DNA from: Paracandidimonas soli
Lineage (GTDB): Bacteria > Pseudomonadota > Gammaproteobacteria > Burkholderiales > Burkholderiaceae_B
Direction: 5' to 3'
Assembly (NCBI RefSeq): GCF_004342005.1
Contig: NZ_SMBX01000005.1
Coordinates: 124,001 to 188,000 of the forward strand
Length of the DNA: 64,000 bases
The notes under the pieces are model-generated. The model saw nothing but the letters and a program-made list of their open reading frames with translations. It did no database searches and was not told the origin of the DNA. Positions 15,651 through 24,281 of this stretch are shown here, one piece after another (the stretch's first letter is position 1; each line of letters opens with the position of its first letter). The translations under genes were made by a program, and so were the position numbers.

Positions 15651-16622
15651 ATGAAGAAAGCAATACTTACGACATTGTCGGCCATTGCCTTGTCGGTCGG
15701 CGCTGGCGCCGCTCAAGGCGTTACTCTCAATCTGGGCCATACGCTGGCTCCGGACAGCCATTACCAGATAGCAGGACAGCAGCTCGCGGAGAAAGTGGCC
15801 GAGCGCTCGAACGGCGAGATGAAGATCAATCTCTTCCCGCAATCGCAATTGGGGGGCGAGGTGAAGATGATCCAGGCGGCGCGCGCTGGTGCGTTGGACA
15901 TGTTTATCACCGCGCAGGCGCCAATGGTCAACACCGTCAGGGAGTACAGCCTTTTCGATGTGCCTTATCTTTTCGATGACCTGAGTCAGGCCAACAAGGT
16001 GTTGACAGGCCCTGTCGGCCGGCAGTTCATGGATATGCTGCCCAAGTACAACCTGGTGGGGCTGGGCTTCCTGTCCGCAATGGAGCGCAATGTGTTTTCT
16101 TCGCGGCCCATCAATGGTCAGCCGGACATGAAAGGTATGAAGCTGCGCGTCATGCAGTCTCCGGGCTACGTCTCCGCCTACGAGGCGCTGGGCGCGCTGC
16201 CCACGCCAATGGCTTACGGCGACCTTTATCTGGCGCTGCAGCAAGGCGTGGTCGATGGCGGCGACACCTCGCCGGACCAGTTCGTGATGGACAAGTTCCT
16301 GGAGGTCTCCAAGTTCTACAACATTACGCGCGTGCACTACCTGCCGGCGCTGCTCATCATATCGAAGTCCCGCTGGGACAAACTCTCGCCCGAGCAGCAG
16401 AAAATCCTGCAGGAGTCGGCCGACGATGCGCTGGCCTATGCCCGGGACTACTATAAGAAATCCTATGATGGCTCCATCGCGCGGATGAAGGCGGAAGGTG
16501 TGACTGTGGTGGACTCCGACCTGGACACATTGCGCGAGTCGACCCGCGGGGTGGTGCAGTCGCTGCTGAAGCAGATTCCCGATGGCGAAGCGCTGTATAA
16601 GGCCGTACAGGAGGCGAAGTAA
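15651..16622 (+). CDS. TRAP transporter periplasmic binding subunit (DctP type)
   Basis: 323 residues with a Sec signal peptide (MKKAILTTLSAIALSVGAGAAQG). ATG 15651 was preferred to ATGs at 15636 and 15645 because GGAG at 15638-15641 is 9 bases away. Contains the DctP signatures LGHTLAPDSHYQIAGQQLAEKV and GMKLRVMQSPGYVSAYEALGALPTPMAYGDLYLALQQGVVDG; the Arg in KLRVMQ usually binds the carboxylate of the ligand. Ends with a 1-base overlap of the next start, so transport and metabolism are tightly linked. Confidence 0.94.
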   Translation: MKKAILTTLSAIALSVGAGAAQGVTLNLGHTLAPDSHYQIAGQQLAEKVAERSNGEMKINLFPQSQLGGEVKMIQAARAGALDMFITAQAPMVNTVREYSLFDVPYLFDDLSQANKVLTGPVGRQFMDMLPKYNLVGLGFLSAMERNVFSSRPINGQPDMKGMKLRVMQSPGYVSAYEALGALPTPMAYGDLYLALQQGVVDGGDTSPDQFVMDKFLEVSKFYNITRVHYLPALLIISKSRWDKLSPEQQKILQESADDALAYARDYYKKSYDGSIARMKAEGVTVVDSDLDTLRESTRGVVQSLLKQIPDGEALYKAVQEAK

Positions 16623-17047
16623 TGGCCAAGCGTCCGCATATGGACTGCTACGCCATAGGCGACGGCAGTCAGTTCTCCAAGACGGTCTCTGAATACGATG
16701 TTTACGGTTTTGCCGGCATCGTTGGCGATATGTATGGCGTGCATCTGGATGAGGAGTATGCCAAGGGAACCCGCTTCGGCAAACGTATCGCACAGGGCGC
16801 CCTGTCGGTCGGGTTCCTGGCCACAGTCATGGGACACATGGCCGCCAAGGCGCCGTCGCCGGGGGCAGTCTCTTATCGCTATGACGTGACTTTCAAGGCA
16901 CCGGTCTACCTGGGTGATACCGTGACTGCCAAACTCGAACTGATCGAGAAGGAAGAGGACCGCAATACCTGCATCTTCCGCGCAACCGTGTGCAATCAGA
17001 ATGGCGAGTTGGTGGCGGAAGGCAAGACCTATCTGAAGGTTCTGTAA
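16622..17047 (+). CDS. MaoC-like (R)-specific enoyl-CoA hydratase family protein
   Basis: 141 residues, a single hot-dog fold. The hydratase-2 motif is visible as FAGIVGDMYGVHLDEEYAKGTRFGKRIAQGALSVGFLATVMG, with the catalytic Asp and His in GDMYGVH where the family usually has GDxNPxH; the change of NP to YG may alter the substrate pocket. Such proteins hydrate enoyl-CoA or mesaconyl-type thioesters. It starts on the last base of dctP and ends on the first base of the enoyl-CoA hydratase gene, the tightest part of the operon. Confidence 0.85.
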   Translation: MAKRPHMDCYAIGDGSQFSKTVSEYDVYGFAGIVGDMYGVHLDEEYAKGTRFGKRIAQGALSVGFLATVMGHMAAKAPSPGAVSYRYDVTFKAPVYLGDTVTAKLELIEKEEDRNTCIFRATVCNQNGELVAEGKTYLKVL

Positions 17048-17829
17048 TGAGCGGCGCCAACGATGTCTTGTTGCAGGAGAGGGCGGGGCCGGTCCTGTGG
17101 CTGACGCTGAACCGGCCCGAGCGGCTCAATGCGCTGACGCCGGAGATGATGGGAATGCTGGCGCAAGCTCTGGAGCAGGCGCAGGCGGATGAGCAGGTAT
17201 CAGTCATCGTGCTGACGGGGGCGGGCGAGCGAGCCTTTGCCGCCGGCAACGACGTGGAGCGCCTGGCAGGCATGGATGTGGCCCAGGCGCACCAGGACAT
17301 GCGCATGGGGCAGAAAGTGGTCCAGGCGCTGCACGAGTCGATGAAGCCCACGGTCGCCATGGTCAATGGCTATGCGCTGGGCGGAGGGTTTGAACTGGCG
17401 CTGGCTTGCGATTTCATCGTGGCTTCGGAGCAGGCGGTATTCGGTTTCCCGGAAATCACGCTGGCCACGATGCCGGGCTGGGGCGGAACGCAATTGGCCG
17501 TCATGAAAATGGGCCTGGCGCGCGCCAAGGACATGGTCCTGTCCGGCGAGCATCGCAGTGCGCGGCAATGCATGGATTACGGGTTCATCCATAGTCTGGC
17601 GGCGCACGCGGAACTGCGTTCGGCGACGGACAGCTTTGTGCAGCGCATCAGTGCGCATCCTGCCCTGGCGCTGGGACTGGCCAAGACGGCATTGAACCGC
17701 GCCGCGGAGCTGCCCTTGCATAGCGGCATGGAATTCGAGGCGGCGCTGTATGCCAGCAACTTCGGCATGCCGCATGCGCGCTCGGGCCTGCAGGATTTCC
17801 TGCTTCGCCGCGCGGCGAAGCGCAAGTAG
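17047..17829 (+). CDS. Enoyl-CoA hydratase/isomerase (crotonase) family protein
   Basis: 260 residues from ATG 17047, which overlaps the previous stop by one base (TAATG). Crotonase blocks: GAGERAFAAGNDVERL (oxyanion hole), VNGYALGGGFELALACD and FGFPEITLATMPGWGGTQ. Both glutamates used by classical hydratases (in GFELA and FPEIT) are present, so hydratase activity is plausible. It acts on an acyl-CoA produced by the dehydrogenase or CoA transferase encoded next; the carbon skeleton is unknown. Confidence 0.92.
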   Translation: MSGANDVLLQERAGPVLWLTLNRPERLNALTPEMMGMLAQALEQAQADEQVSVIVLTGAGERAFAAGNDVERLAGMDVAQAHQDMRMGQKVVQALHESMKPTVAMVNGYALGGGFELALACDFIVASEQAVFGFPEITLATMPGWGGTQLAVMKMGLARAKDMVLSGEHRSARQCMDYGFIHSLAAHAELRSATDSFVQRISAHPALALGLAKTALNRAAELPLHSGMEFEAALYASNFGMPHARSGLQDFLLRRAAKRK

Positions 17830-17894
17830 GATTGCACAGCCGCCGACAGGCGACTGCCATACAGAAAATATGAATCGACAAGGATGATGGTGAC

Positions 17895-19064
17895 ATGAAG
17901 TGTTTCATAGGCAATAGCATATCGGCGGACAGCCAGTACGACAGTATTCGGGACGCCGTGCGCCGCTTTGCGGAAGCCGAGATTGCCCCGGTATCGGAAC
18001 AGTTGTGGGAAGAGCAGGGCTTCCCTTATGAAGTCTGGCGGCAATGCGGGGAGCTGGGCTTCAGCGGACTGCCTTATCCCGAGCGCTGGGGCGGCGGCGG
18101 TGGCGACTGGCTGTCCTATGTAATCGTGCTGGAGGAATTGGCTCGCGTCGACTGCGCCATTGCCAATTCGTTGATGGCCAACTCCACGGTCGCCAGCCTG
18201 CTGTCGCGCTATGGCACGGATGCGCAGAACGAGCGGTGGCTGCGCCCCATTCTGGATGGATCGCATATCGGCGCCATCGGGCTGTCCGAGCCGAATGCGG
18301 GATCGGATGCCGGCAATATCCAGACCACGGCTGTCCTGCGCGATGGCCAGTGGGAAATCAATGGTTCGAAGATCTTCATCAGCAACACCGGCGTGCGGCA
18401 CAACAATCTGGTCGTGATCGCCGCGGTGACCGGCAAGCGGCCCGATGGGCGCAAGGAAATCTCCAACTTCATCGTGCCTACCGATACGCCGGGTTTCACA
18501 CTGGGCCGCAAGCTGAACAAGATAGGCTGGCGCGCCTCCAGCACCCATGAGCTCTCCTTCCAGGGGTGCCGCGTCCCCGAGGCCAACTTGCTGGGCGAGC
18601 GCGGCGCGGGACTGCGCCAGACATTGGCCCAGATCAGTACCGGCCGCATCCTCATCGGTTCGCTGGCGCTAGGCATTCTGCAAGGCTCGCTGGAGCGCTC
18701 CGAGCGCTATATGAATGAGCGCCAGGCCTTCGGCGGCCCCTTGTCGCAATTTCAGGCCTTGCAGTTCAAGCTGTCGGACATGGCGGTGGCCGCCCACGCC
18801 GCGCGCCTGATGCTGCACGATGCGGCGGCCCGCAAGGATGCGGGGGAGGGCTTCGATGTGCAGGCGTCGATGGCCAAGCTGTTCGCCACCGAGCAGGCCA
18901 TGCAGGCCGCGCATCAGGCCATCCAGATTCACGGAGGCTACGGCATCATGGGCGAATACCCCGTGGCGCGCGCCTTCGGCGATGCCAAGGTTCTGGAGAT
19001 CGTGGAGGGAACTTCCGAGATCCAGCGGATGATCATTGCGCGGCACGTCTTGTCGCAATCCTGA
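17895..19064 (+). CDS. Acyl-CoA dehydrogenase
   Basis: 389 residues with the three-domain ACAD fold. FAD and substrate blocks: IGLSEPNAGSDAGNIQTTA, ISNTGVRHNNLVV, ERQAFGGPLSQFQALQFKLSDMA, QIHGGYGIMGEYPVARAFGDAKVLEIVEGTSEIQRMII; the Glu in IVEGTSE is the usual catalytic base. It introduces a 2,3-double bond into an acyl-CoA, passing electrons to ETF. Lies 65 bases after the crotonase gene and 7 bases before the CoA transferase, so part of the same CoA-thioester pathway. Confidence 0.95.
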   Translation: MKCFIGNSISADSQYDSIRDAVRRFAEAEIAPVSEQLWEEQGFPYEVWRQCGELGFSGLPYPERWGGGGGDWLSYVIVLEELARVDCAIANSLMANSTVASLLSRYGTDAQNERWLRPILDGSHIGAIGLSEPNAGSDAGNIQTTAVLRDGQWEINGSKIFISNTGVRHNNLVVIAAVTGKRPDGRKEISNFIVPTDTPGFTLGRKLNKIGWRASSTHELSFQGCRVPEANLLGERGAGLRQTLAQISTGRILIGSLALGILQGSLERSERYMNERQAFGGPLSQFQALQFKLSDMAVAAHAARLMLHDAAARKDAGEGFDVQASMAKLFATEQAMQAAHQAIQIHGGYGIMGEYPVARAFGDAKVLEIVEGTSEIQRMIIARHVLSQS

Positions 19065-19071
19065 GGTACTT

Positions 19072-20259
19072 ATGCTTTCCGGTATCAAAGTTCTGAGTTT
19101 CACACATTTCCTGCAAGGGCCTTCCGCAGTGCAGATGCTGGCCGATCTGGGCGCGGACGTCGTCAAGGTGGAGCCGGCCCAGGGAGCCTGGGAGCGCAGC
19201 TGGGCGGGCAAGGATGCCTTCCTGAACGGGCAGAGCGTGTTCTTCATGCTGGCCAACCGCAACCAGCGCAGCCTGAGCCTGAACCTGCGGCATGAGGACG
19301 GCCTGGCCGTGGCCCGCAAGCTGGCCAGCGAAGCCGACGTCATCATCGAGAATTACCGGCCCGGCGTCATGGACCGCCTGGGCCTGGGCTACGAAACGCT
19401 GAAGGCGTCGAACCCGGGCCTGGTCTATTGCTCATGCACAGGCTATGGCTCCAGCGGCCCCTACGTCAAGCGGCCGGGACAGGACCTGCTGCTGCAGGCG
19501 ATGAGCGGCATGGCCTATCTGTCGGGCGGCGCCGATGCGCCCCCCACGCCCGTGGGCTCGGCCATCGTCGACCAGCATGCGGCGGTGCTGGCGGCCTTCG
19601 GCGTGCTCGGTGCCCTGTTCGAGCGCGTGCGCACCGGCAAGGGGCGCTATGTGGAGAGCAACCTGCTCAATGCCGCCCTCGACCTGCAGATCGAGCCGTT
19701 CTGCTACTACATGAACAACGGACCCCTGTGGGACCGGATGGAGCCCGCGACGGGCAGCCGCTTTCACCCGGCTCCCTATGGCGTCTACCAGACCCGGGAC
19801 GGCTGGATTGCCGTTTCGCTGACTCCCGTGGAAAAACTGGCGGTGGCGCTGGATGAGCCGCGCTTTGCCGAATTCGCCGCGGGCGACCAGGTCAAGCGGC
19901 GTTCCGAAGTGCATGCCCTGACTTGCGAGGCGCTGCTTCGCCGCACGACGGAAGACTGGATGAAAGTCTTCGACGAGCATGAGATCTGGTTTGCGCCGGT
20001 CAATGATTATGCACAGGTGGTCGAGGATCCCCAGGTCAGGCACAACAAGGTTGTATTGAGCATGGAGCATCCCAAGGCAGGCGAAGTGCGCGTTCTGGCG
20101 CATCCGGTCCGCTATGACGGCCAGCCGCCCGGATTGCGGCGCCTGCCGCCGGAGATCGGAGAGCATTCGGTCGAAGTCCTGCGCGAGGCGGGCTATGCCG
20201 AGGCAGATATCGAACGCCTGCTGTCCAGCGGGGCGGTGAAAAAAGGAGAGACGGCATGA
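19072..20259 (+). CDS. CaiB/BaiF (class III) CoA transferase
   Basis: 395 residues from ATG 19072 with AGG just upstream. Class III landmarks: GIKVLSFTHFLQGPSAVQMLADLGADVVKVE, NRNQRSLSLNLRHEDG, ENYRPGVMDRLGLGYETL, and VGSAIVDQHAAVLAAFGVLGALFERVRTGKG containing the catalytic Asp. These enzymes move CoA between carboxylic acids (for example from succinyl-CoA), activating the imported acid. This would be the entry step of the pathway served by the TRAP transporter. Overlaps the next gene by 4 bases. Confidence 0.94.
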   Translation: MLSGIKVLSFTHFLQGPSAVQMLADLGADVVKVEPAQGAWERSWAGKDAFLNGQSVFFMLANRNQRSLSLNLRHEDGLAVARKLASEADVIIENYRPGVMDRLGLGYETLKASNPGLVYCSCTGYGSSGPYVKRPGQDLLLQAMSGMAYLSGGADAPPTPVGSAIVDQHAAVLAAFGVLGALFERVRTGKGRYVESNLLNAALDLQIEPFCYYMNNGPLWDRMEPATGSRFHPAPYGVYQTRDGWIAVSLTPVEKLAVALDEPRFAEFAAGDQVKRRSEVHALTCEALLRRTTEDWMKVFDEHEIWFAPVNDYAQVVEDPQVRHNKVVLSMEHPKAGEVRVLAHPVRYDGQPPGLRRLPPEIGEHSVEVLREAGYAEADIERLLSSGAVKKGETA

Positions 20260-20696
20260 CGCAGGCCCAGGATTATGCAATTCGTGGTCTCGATGACCTG
20301 GATGTCGGCCAGGAATATCGCTTGCGCCGTGAAGTGCCGGAAGCGGATGTGGACGCCTTCGGGCATCTCAGCGGGGACCTGAACCCCTTGCATATGGATA
20401 CGGCGTTCGCTCGCCGCACGCCGTTCGGCCAGCGGGTGGTGCATGGGCTGTTCACCGGGGCGCTGGTGTCGACGGCGCATACCTTGCTGACGGGCCCCGG
20501 TTTCGTGTACGTGGGCCAGGAGCTGAAATTCATGGGGCCGGTCTTCATCGGCGACACGCTGGAAGTTTCCGTGCGTGTCGTCGAGAAGAAGCCAGGCAAG
20601 CAGATCCTGGTGCTGGAAACCGAAGTGCGCAAGCAGGATGGCAGCCAAGTGCTGGGCGGCAGGTCCGCGCTGAAGGCGATGGCGATCAGGCCCTAG
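20256..20696 (+). CDS. MaoC-like (R)-specific enoyl-CoA hydratase (second)
   Basis: 146 residues, hot-dog fold, with the canonical hydratase-2 motif: FGHLSGDLNPLHMDTAFARRTPFGQRVVHGLF (catalytic Asp and His in GDLNPLH). Resembles PhaJ-type hydratases. Unlike the paralogue at 16622 it keeps the NP of the motif, so the operon has two hydratases of probably different specificity. ATG is inside the previous stop (ATGA). Last gene of the tightly spaced block; 87 bases precede the MFS gene. Confidence 0.9.
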   Translation: MTQAQDYAIRGLDDLDVGQEYRLRREVPEADVDAFGHLSGDLNPLHMDTAFARRTPFGQRVVHGLFTGALVSTAHTLLTGPGFVYVGQELKFMGPVFIGDTLEVSVRVVEKKPGKQILVLETEVRKQDGSQVLGGRSALKAMAIRP

Positions 20697-20783
20697 TCCG
20701 CGGTGGTATCATCCATGGGATCGTGCTGCTGCGATTCCGGGTTGCACGCATGACGAGCGCATAGAGCAACACTGGAGACACGC

Positions 20784-22034
20784 ATGGCCCGCGCGGGACG
20801 TTGGTATTTCGGCTGGAACATCGTCGCGGCTGCGACTGTCCTCACATTGCTGACAGTGGGTCTGCGCATGGGCATCGGCCCCTTCTTCCTGCCCATTTCC
20901 CAGGACCTCGGCTTCAGCCGCAGCCTGCTGGCCGGCATCGTGGCCATCGGCATGCTGTGCTATGGCCTGGGCATGCCGATCGTCGGGCAACTGGTGAACT
21001 CGTGGGGCACCCGCCATGTGCTGTTGCTGGGCGTGCTGTTCATTGATGTCGCGCTGGGCGGAGCGGTAGTGGCGACCGGTCCTATCGGCTTCCTGCTGTC
21101 CTTCGGCATTCTCCTGTCGCTTGGGCTGGCATTCATCAGTCCCGTGACCTTCACCCCCGTGATCGCCCGCTGGTTCACGCGGCAGCGGGGCGCGGCCCTG
21201 TTCTTTCTTTCCACGGGCTCCATGGCGGGCATCGCCGTGCTGACGCCGGCGCTGGGCTGGCTGATCGAGACCTGGGGCTGGCGCACGACGCTGATCGCCT
21301 ATGGCATATTGCTGACGGTCATCACGATCCCCCTGGCGCTGTGGGTGATGCGGGAAGACGTGCCCGAAGGCGCGGATGCCTTGCCGACGCCGGATCCCGG
21401 TGGCCGCCGCCCGGCCAGCGCGGCGGCGTCTTCCTCGCTGTGCGTGGCGGACGCGCTGCACAGCGCTCCGTTCTGGAAGGTGGTCCTGGGACTGTTCGCC
21501 TGCGGCTACAGCATGAACCTGCTGGGCATCCACGGCGTCCCCATGCTGGTCGACCACGGCTATGAAAGCCTGGTGGCGGCCTTCGGCATCGGTCTCATCG
21601 GCTTTACCGCCATTTTCAGTTCGCTGGTGCTGGGCCGCATGTCCGACCGGATGCCCCGGCGCAATCTGCTGGCCCTCATCTACTTCATCCGGGGGCTGGG
21701 TTTCTTCGGGCTGCTGATAGTGGCCACTCCGGCCCAGCTATATACCGTCGCCGTGATCGGCGGCATTGTATGGGCCGGCAGCGTCGCGCTCTCTTCGGCC
21801 ATCCTGGCCGATATCTACGGTGTGCGTCTGGTGGGCGTGCTGTACGGCTGGGCCTACCTGGGGCACCAGGTGGGCGGCATGATCAGTTCATGGCTGGGCG
21901 GCTGGGCCTATGAGCGCTTCGGCACCCACTGGATCGCCTTCGGCAGTACAGGCGTCCTGCTGATCATCGCCGCGCTGGTGTCCATACGCCTGCCTTTGCA
22001 GGGCGGCTATGTGTTGAAGCCCGCAATGCGCTGA
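20784..22034 (+). CDS. MFS transporter, monocarboxylate-carrier-like
   Basis: 416 residues, 12 predicted membrane segments split by a cytosolic loop (about residues 190-220, rich in Pro/Gly/Ala). The GWRTTLIAYG and GRMSDRMPRRNLL (loop 2-3/8-9 type) motifs mark the major facilitator superfamily; the overall look is of the oxalate/monocarboxylate group. GGAGA precedes the ATG. Probably a second uptake or efflux route for an acid of the neighbouring pathway. Converges on the esterase gene with 24 bases between stops. Confidence 0.9.
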   Translation: MARAGRWYFGWNIVAAATVLTLLTVGLRMGIGPFFLPISQDLGFSRSLLAGIVAIGMLCYGLGMPIVGQLVNSWGTRHVLLLGVLFIDVALGGAVVATGPIGFLLSFGILLSLGLAFISPVTFTPVIARWFTRQRGAALFFLSTGSMAGIAVLTPALGWLIETWGWRTTLIAYGILLTVITIPLALWVMREDVPEGADALPTPDPGGRRPASAAASSSLCVADALHSAPFWKVVLGLFACGYSMNLLGIHGVPMLVDHGYESLVAAFGIGLIGFTAIFSSLVLGRMSDRMPRRNLLALIYFIRGLGFFGLLIVATPAQLYTVAVIGGIVWAGSVALSSAILADIYGVRLVGVLYGWAYLGHQVGGMISSWLGGWAYERFGTHWIAFGSTGVLLIIAALVSIRLPLQGGYVLKPAMR

Positions 22035-22058
22035 TGCGGGGTCACCTTCCCGCAGTCG

Positions 22059-23093
22059 TTATCGATATAGCCCCTGTTCGCCCAGCCAGTTATTGATCAG
22101 ATCGGCAACCTGCATATTGTTTCTATCCATCATGACCATATGCGAGTTGCCCTTGATGCCGACTTTGGGCAGGTCGACTTCGTCGACTTTCCCGCCCGCC
22201 TTGCGAATTGCTTCGGCGAACTGCGCCCCGGTCGCGCGGATCTTGGGCCAGCGCGAATCCTGTTCGATATAGTCCCCATAGACCATCAGCGTCGGCACGT
22301 CTTTCAGCATCGCTACATCCTGGTCGTTTCCTACCGCGGCGGGCTCGACGGCGACAAGCGCCTTGATTTTGTCGGGGCGCATCTGCGCGGCCTGGAAGCC
22401 GAACTTGCCGGACTGGCTGTGGACCAGCAAAACGCAAGGGCATACTTTGTCCACAAGCTGCAGGTATGCCTGCATGACGGGTTCGTCCGTCGTGGTCCAG
22501 CGTGGCGAGAACTGCTTGGCAAACTGTTCTATGGAATCGGCGGGGAACTGATTGCCCGGCAGAAGCTTGCGTTTCTCCGGGTCGTCGTTCCAGGACTTGT
22601 CGCCGCCGATGCGGAATCTTTCATAGGCATTCGCCGCAGTAACCAGCACCGGCTTGCCCATCCAGGGAGATGGCGTCGTCGCGGGCCATCCTGCACGGCC
22701 CCGCTCGACGGCATCGGAGTTGTATACCGGCCATCCCTTGCGCAGGAAATAGTTGAGCCAGCCCTCCCTGCCGTCCGGCGTGGTCTCGTATGTGACGCCC
22801 GTCAGGCCGCCTCCATGCCACAGGAGCAGGGGTAGCGCGCCTTTTTGATCCTGCGGAATAAAGTACTGGACGTACATCTGTTCTATCGCATATTCCCCGT
22901 TGGGGTCGATCTTGGCGGGCACGCCATTGGGGGTGAATTTGACGGTTTCGACCGGCTGGCCCTCTATCTTGAAGATTTTTCCGCCGATGTGAAAAGAACC
23001 CATGTCTTTCAGGACGATGGGTTCCGCTGGCGCCGAGGAGGAATAGATTCCCGCGATAGCGGCAACCGACAGTAACCGGATGATCTTCGACAT
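22059..23093 (-). CDS. Secreted alpha/beta-hydrolase, esterase 713-like
   Basis: 344 residues from ATG 23093 (AGGAG upstream) with a Sec signal peptide ending near PAEP. The nucleophile region VHSQSGKFGFQAAQMRPDK, the acid residue in ALVAVEPAAVG (Glu250) and the His in GIKGNSHMVMMDRNNMQVADLINNWLG closely resemble Alcaligenes esterase 713, an unusual Ser-Glu-His esterase with an HSQSG elbow (here Ser226). Two close cysteines (CPC at 218-220) are present. Periplasmic or secreted; substrate unknown. Named from remembered motifs, not from an alignment. Confidence 0.85.
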   Translation of the reverse strand: MSKIIRLLSVAAIAGIYSSSAPAEPIVLKDMGSFHIGGKIFKIEGQPVETVKFTPNGVPAKIDPNGEYAIEQMYVQYFIPQDQKGALPLLLWHGGGLTGVTYETTPDGREGWLNYFLRKGWPVYNSDAVERGRAGWPATTPSPWMGKPVLVTAANAYERFRIGGDKSWNDDPEKRKLLPGNQFPADSIEQFAKQFSPRWTTTDEPVMQAYLQLVDKVCPCVLLVHSQSGKFGFQAAQMRPDKIKALVAVEPAAVGNDQDVAMLKDVPTLMVYGDYIEQDSRWPKIRATGAQFAEAIRKAGGKVDEVDLPKVGIKGNSHMVMMDRNNMQVADLINNWLGEQGLYR

Positions 23094-23294
23094 TCTTGTC
23101 TCCTGTTCCATTTTTGAACTGCAAACTGTGTGCAACCGGTTTCCGATTCTGCGCCAAGATATTGTTCGAGGCTATTGCATTGTCGTTCACGATTCGTGCG
23201 TGGGCTGCATCAGTGCCAGAGGAGAGTCTGGTGCCGGATCGTTGCTTCTTGCGTGCTTTGTTGCGTTGGCGGCTGCCGTCGATCCGCCGGTATA

Positions 23295-23996
23295 TCAGCG
23301 GCTGGCGGCCATTCGCATGCCAAGGCCGAGCAAGGCAGCGCCCATCAGCGCATCGACGGGCCGGCGGATGCGCATATAGACGGATTGCACTCCCTTCACC
23401 GAAAAGAAGGCGGCCAGCAGGCCAAGCCATATGCCTGTGATTGCGCCAGTCAGCCCTACAACGGAGATGTAGACCCAGGCAGGCGCCCCGGCTGGCAGCA
23501 GGGTCACGAACAGGGTGGCGAAGAACGTAGCGGTCTTGGGGTTGGTCAGTCCCACCAGCAGGCCGCGCCGCCAGGCTTGTCCCGCGCTTGCGGCGGATGC
23601 CCGGACGATGTCTCCTTCGGAAGGCGTTTTTTTGCCGCCGGGCCGCTCCCTAGGCAAAAAGCGCCCCCTTGGGTGGCTGCAAGCCGAAGGCGCAGCGTGG
23701 GGGCATTTTTTAAGGGCCGAGGCCAGCATGCGGATTCCCAGGTAGCTGAGGTAGACGGCGCCCGCGACGCGGATGGTTTCATAAAGCCAGAACATTTCCT
23801 TGATGAGCAGGCCGAAGCCGAGGATGGCCAGGGCGGCCCACAAGATGACGGCGCAGGCGATGCCTAGCCCTACGAACATGCCTGCCCGCCTGTCATGGAG
23901 CGCATGGGAAGTGACCGCCACGAAGTCCGGGCCGGGGCTGGCGCAGGCCAGCAGGATGATCCCCGAAAGCGTGAGCAGTTGCGGGAGGTAGTCCAT
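23295..23996 (-). CDS. LysE/RhtB-family amino-acid exporter with an in-frame insertion
   Basis: 233 residues, longer than the usual ~205. Typical parts: LACASPGPDFVAVTSHAL, GIACAVILWA, VYLSYLGIRMLASALKK, WRRGLLVGLTNPKTATFFATLFVTLLP, and the C-terminal membrane segments. Between LASALKK (residue 97) and WRRGLL (142) is a Pro/Arg/Ser-rich stretch encoded by a palindromic repeat (see 23655-23711), placed in the cytosolic loop where the family has a short linker. The frame is intact, so the exporter may still work. Confidence 0.88.
   Translation of the reverse strand: MDYLPQLLTLSGIILLACASPGPDFVAVTSHALHDRRAGMFVGLGIACAVILWAALAILGFGLLIKEMFWLYETIRVAGAVYLSYLGIRMLASALKKCPHAAPSACSHPRGRFLPRERPGGKKTPSEGDIVRASAASAGQAWRRGLLVGLTNPKTATFFATLFVTLLPAGAPAWVYISVVGLTGAITGIWLGLLAAFFSVKGVQSVYMRIRRPVDALMGAALLGLGMRMAASR
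23655..23711. repeat. Palindromic repeat element inside a coding sequence
   Basis: Arms AAAAAGCGCCCCC (23656-23668) and GGGGGCATTTTTT (23699-23711) form a terminator-like hairpin around a GC-rich interior. Just to the left, CCTTCGGAAGGCGTTTTTTT (about 23612-23631) is a second hairpin with a T-run. Such bidirectional palindromes are normally found between genes; here they are translated as part of the LysE-type protein. Confidence 0.65.
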
Positions 23997-24136
23997 GTCG
24001 TTTATTGTTTATTGGATGCGGGATGACAGGATACCCAATTTTCTCGAGGGCGAGCGCGGTCCGGACGATGAGTGTCTGGGATCATCGCGATCCTGGCGCT
24101 TGATCAGGCGGTCGAGATGCGTGGCTGGAATGAGAA

Positions 24137-24166
24137 AAGGGCCAGCACTTTTCAGTGCTGGCCCTT
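24137..24166 (-). terminator. Intrinsic terminator of the tRNA operon
   Basis: 13-base perfect stem (24137-24149 with 24154-24166) followed, on the minus strand, by TTTTC. It lies 10 bases beyond the 3' end of tRNA-Asp, the last gene of the leftward tRNA operon. Confidence 0.88.
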
Positions 24167-24175
24167 CAGATTCTT

Positions 24176-24252
24176 TGGCGGAGCGGACGGGACTCGAACC
24201 CGCGACCCCCGGCGTGACAGGCCGGTATTCTAACCAACTGAACTACCGCTCC
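24176..24252 (-). tRNA. tRNA-Asp (GTC)
   Basis: 77 nt including an encoded CCA end. Acceptor stem GGAGCGG/CCGCTCC, anticodon loop CTGTCAC giving anticodon GTC, T arm with GGTTCGAGTCC. Third gene of the Ala-Glu-Asp cluster, read leftwards. Confidence 0.97.
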
Positions 24253-24281
24253 GCAGCGGTATTTTTGCCATGCCAGGATAC

